Below, piece by piece: positions 9,124-10,505 of a DNA stretch of 10,505 bases. The notes under the pieces are model-generated. The model did no database searches. It was not told the DNA's origin and saw only the letters and a list, made by a program, of their open reading frames with translations. This DNA is from Cyanobium sp. (GTDB lineage Bacteria; Cyanobacteriota; Cyanobacteriia; PCC-6307; Cyanobiaceae). Each line of letters starts with the position of its first letter. Position 1 is the first letter of the stretch. Both the position numbers and the translations under genes were made by a program. The DNA lies in NCBI GenBank assembly GCA_014191535.1, contig BJHC01000030.1, forward strand, positions 1 through 10,505, written 5' to 3'.

Positions 9124-9840
9124 ATGTGCGGGCGCTGCGGCTGCGATCCGCCCAGGGTGGCGCCGGCGGCATTGCGTCCACAGCCGCTGCGGCGGCTGGA
9201 GCTGCGGCAGGGCCTCCTCAGCCGCAATGACGCCCAGGCCCAGCGCAATCGCCTGCAGTTTCAGGGCCTCGGCCTGCGGGTGGTGAACCTGCTCTCGGCA
9301 CCGGGTTCAGGCAAAACCAGCCTGTTGGAGCAGCTGGCACAGCGGTGGCCGCGGCCGCCCATCGGCGTGATCGTGGGCGACCTGGCCACCGACCGTGATG
9401 CCCAACGGTTGCAGGCGGCCGGCGCCCGGGCCGTGCAGATCCGCACCGGCGAACGCTGCCATCTGGATGCCGCGCAGGTGGCGCGCGCCTTCTGCCAACT
9501 GGAGGCCGCTGGCCTCGATCTGCTGGTGATCGAAAACGTGGGCAACCTGGTGTGCCCCGCGGCCTTCGACCTGGGGGAGCAGCGGCGCATCGCCGTGCTC
9601 TCGGTGACGGAAGGGGAGGACAAACCCCTCAAATACCCGGCCCTGTTCAGCAGTGCCGATGCCGTGGTGCTCAACAAAAGCGACCTGGCCGAGGCGGTGG
9701 GCTTCGATCGCAGCGCCGCCCTGAGCCATCTACGGGCGGTCGCCCCCCAGGCGGTGCTGTTTGAGGTGTCGGCGCGGCAGGGCAGCGGCCTGGCGGCCCT
9801 GCTGCAGTGGCTGGATCAACCCCAGGCCCCATGGCCCTGA
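9124..9840 (+). CDS. hypB: Hydrogenase nickel incorporation GTPase HypB
   Basis: HypB is a SIMIBI-class GTPase that couples GTP hydrolysis to nickel transfer with HypA. It has 238 residues. The N-terminus MCGRCGC matches the high-affinity nickel motif CxxCGC. The P-loop is APGSGKTS (59-66), and NKSDL (184-188) gives guanine specificity. The G-domain metal site is C112 and H113 (TGERCHLDA), with C144 in NLVCP as a further conserved Cys. Residues 8-45 lack the His-rich stretch that several cyanobacterial HypB proteins carry, so it probably acts in transfer without a nickel store. The gene starts immediately at the hypA stop and overlaps hypF by 10 bases. Confidence 0.95.
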   Translation: MCGRCGCDPPRVAPAALRPQPLRRLELRQGLLSRNDAQAQRNRLQFQGLGLRVVNLLSAPGSGKTSLLEQLAQRWPRPPIGVIVGDLATDRDAQRLQAAGARAVQIRTGERCHLDAAQVARAFCQLEAAGLDLLVIENVGNLVCPAAFDLGEQRRIAVLSVTEGEDKPLKYPALFSSADAVVLNKSDLAEAVGFDRSAALSHLRAVAPQAVLFEVSARQGSGLAALLQWLDQPQAPWP

Positions 9841-10505
9841 GCCGGGCGGCGGAGCCACGCATCCAGCTGCAGCTGCAGGGGTTGGTGCAGGGGGTGGGCT
9901 TTCGCCCCCATGTGGTGCGGCTGGCGCAACAGCTGGGGCTGCGGGGCTGGGTGAGCAATGGCGCCGATGGCGTGGCGATGGAGCTGCAGGGGCCCCGTGC
10001 TGCGCTGGAGCACCTGGTGCAGCAGCTGCTGCTGCACCCACCGCCCCGGGCCCGCATCGATCGCCATGGCCTGCACTGGCCGCCGCCCAGCGCCGATCTC
10101 CCCCCGGGCGTGGCGATCCGGCCCAGCCCCAGCGAGCCCCCCCAGGCGGCGGTGATGGGGCCCGATCTGGCCATCTGCGGAGCCTGCCTGGCCGAGCTCG
10201 CCGACCCCCACAACCGCCGCTACGGCTACCCGTTCATCAGCTGCACCGACTGCGGCCCCCGCTACAGCCTGCTGGAGCAACTCCCCTTTGAACGCGGCCA
10301 CACCAGCCTGGCCGCCTTTCCCCCCTGCCGCCGCTGCCGGCGCGACTACGGCGACCCGGCCGACCGCCGCTTCCATGCCCAAACCATCAGTTGCCCCCAG
10401 TGCGGGCCACGGCTGCACTGGAACGGTCAGCCGCACACCAACGCCGAGGCGATCGCGGCGGCGGCCGCGGCCCTCAACCGCGGCGCCGTGGTGGCCGTGC
10501 AGGCG
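9831..10505 (+). CDS. hypF: Carbamoyltransferase HypF, 5' part (3' end beyond window)
   Basis: HypF uses carbamoyl phosphate and ATP to carbamoylate the HypE C-terminal Cys, the first step to the CN ligands of the Ni-Fe site. The frame from ATG 9831 stays open to the last base, giving 225 residues of a protein normally about 750 long. The N-terminal acylphosphatase domain has LQGLVQGVGFRPH and GWVSNGADG, with catalytic R25 and N43. Two HypF zinc-finger units follow, each CxxC-x18-CxxC: C116, C119, C138, C141 and C166, C169, C188, C191. The last 20 or so residues (AIAAAAAALNRGAVVAVQA) look like the start of the YrdC-like nucleotide-binding domain. The start inside hypB (10-base overlap) is the only ATG before the acylphosphatase motif. 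The match to family order is complete so far, with no sign of disruption. Confidence 0.93.
   Translation, partial: MALSRAAEPRIQLQLQGLVQGVGFRPHVVRLAQQLGLRGWVSNGADGVAMELQGPRAALEHLVQQLLLHPPPRARIDRHGLHWPPPSADLPPGVAIRPSPSEPPQAAVMGPDLAICGACLAELADPHNRRYGYPFISCTDCGPRYSLLEQLPFERGHTSLAAFPPCRRCRRDYGDPADRRFHAQTISCPQCGPRLHWNGQPHTNAEAIAAAAAALNRGAVVAVQA

Overview
The window is a dense, GC-rich, all-plus-strand gene run carrying a bidirectional (NAD(P)-linked) [NiFe] hydrogenase locus of cyanobacterial type. The hydrogenase subunits, their order hoxE-F-U-Y-H-W followed by hypA-B-F, and the character of the proteins point to a high-GC unicellular cyanobacterium, most likely of the Synechococcus/Cyanobium group. 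That assignment rests on remembered protein similarity and gene order, not on a database search.

Layout. 1-288: end of (or a whole small) unrecognised membrane protein. 346-1200: alpha-acetolactate decarboxylase with an extra N-terminal ribbon-helix-helix-like segment. 1210-3669: phosphoenolpyruvate synthase. 3696-6342: the diaphorase part of the hydrogenase (hoxE, hoxF, hoxU). 6339-8349: the hydrogenase heterodimer (hoxY small subunit, hoxH large subunit). 8346-8789: the HoxH-specific endopeptidase hoxW. 8782-10505: maturation genes hypA, hypB and the first 225 codons of hypF, which runs off the window. hypC, hypD and hypE would be expected further downstream.

Packing. No gap between genes exceeds 57 bases. 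Between alsD and hypF the gaps are 9, 26 and 19 bases; the other junctions are overlaps of 4, 4, 4, 4, 8 and 10 bases, plus one abutting stop/start (TGAATG). Nothing resembling a strong terminator lies inside. The simplest reading is one long transcription unit that joins two pyruvate-node enzymes to the hydrogenase and its maturation factors. Nothing in the window proves the transcript.

How the genes work together. HoxE/F/U carry FMN, NAD(P) and a chain of Fe-S clusters to HoxY, whose cluster feeds the Ni-Fe site in HoxH. HypA and HypB deliver nickel, HypF starts synthesis of the CN ligands, and HoxW trims the HoxH C-terminus after nickel insertion. All cofactor ligands expected from the families are present, so the enzyme looks functional. 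The neighbouring acetolactate decarboxylase (acetoin formation) and PEP synthase suggest a role in redox and carbon balance around pyruvate, for example in dark or anoxic fermentation; this link is inferred from position only.

Departures from the usual picture: the fusion-like N-terminus of the decarboxylase, a HoxU lacking the usual C-terminal tail, a Glu-to-Leu change beside the HoxY proximal cluster motif, a HypB without a histidine-rich stretch, and a hoxH start with no visible Shine-Dalgarno sequence.
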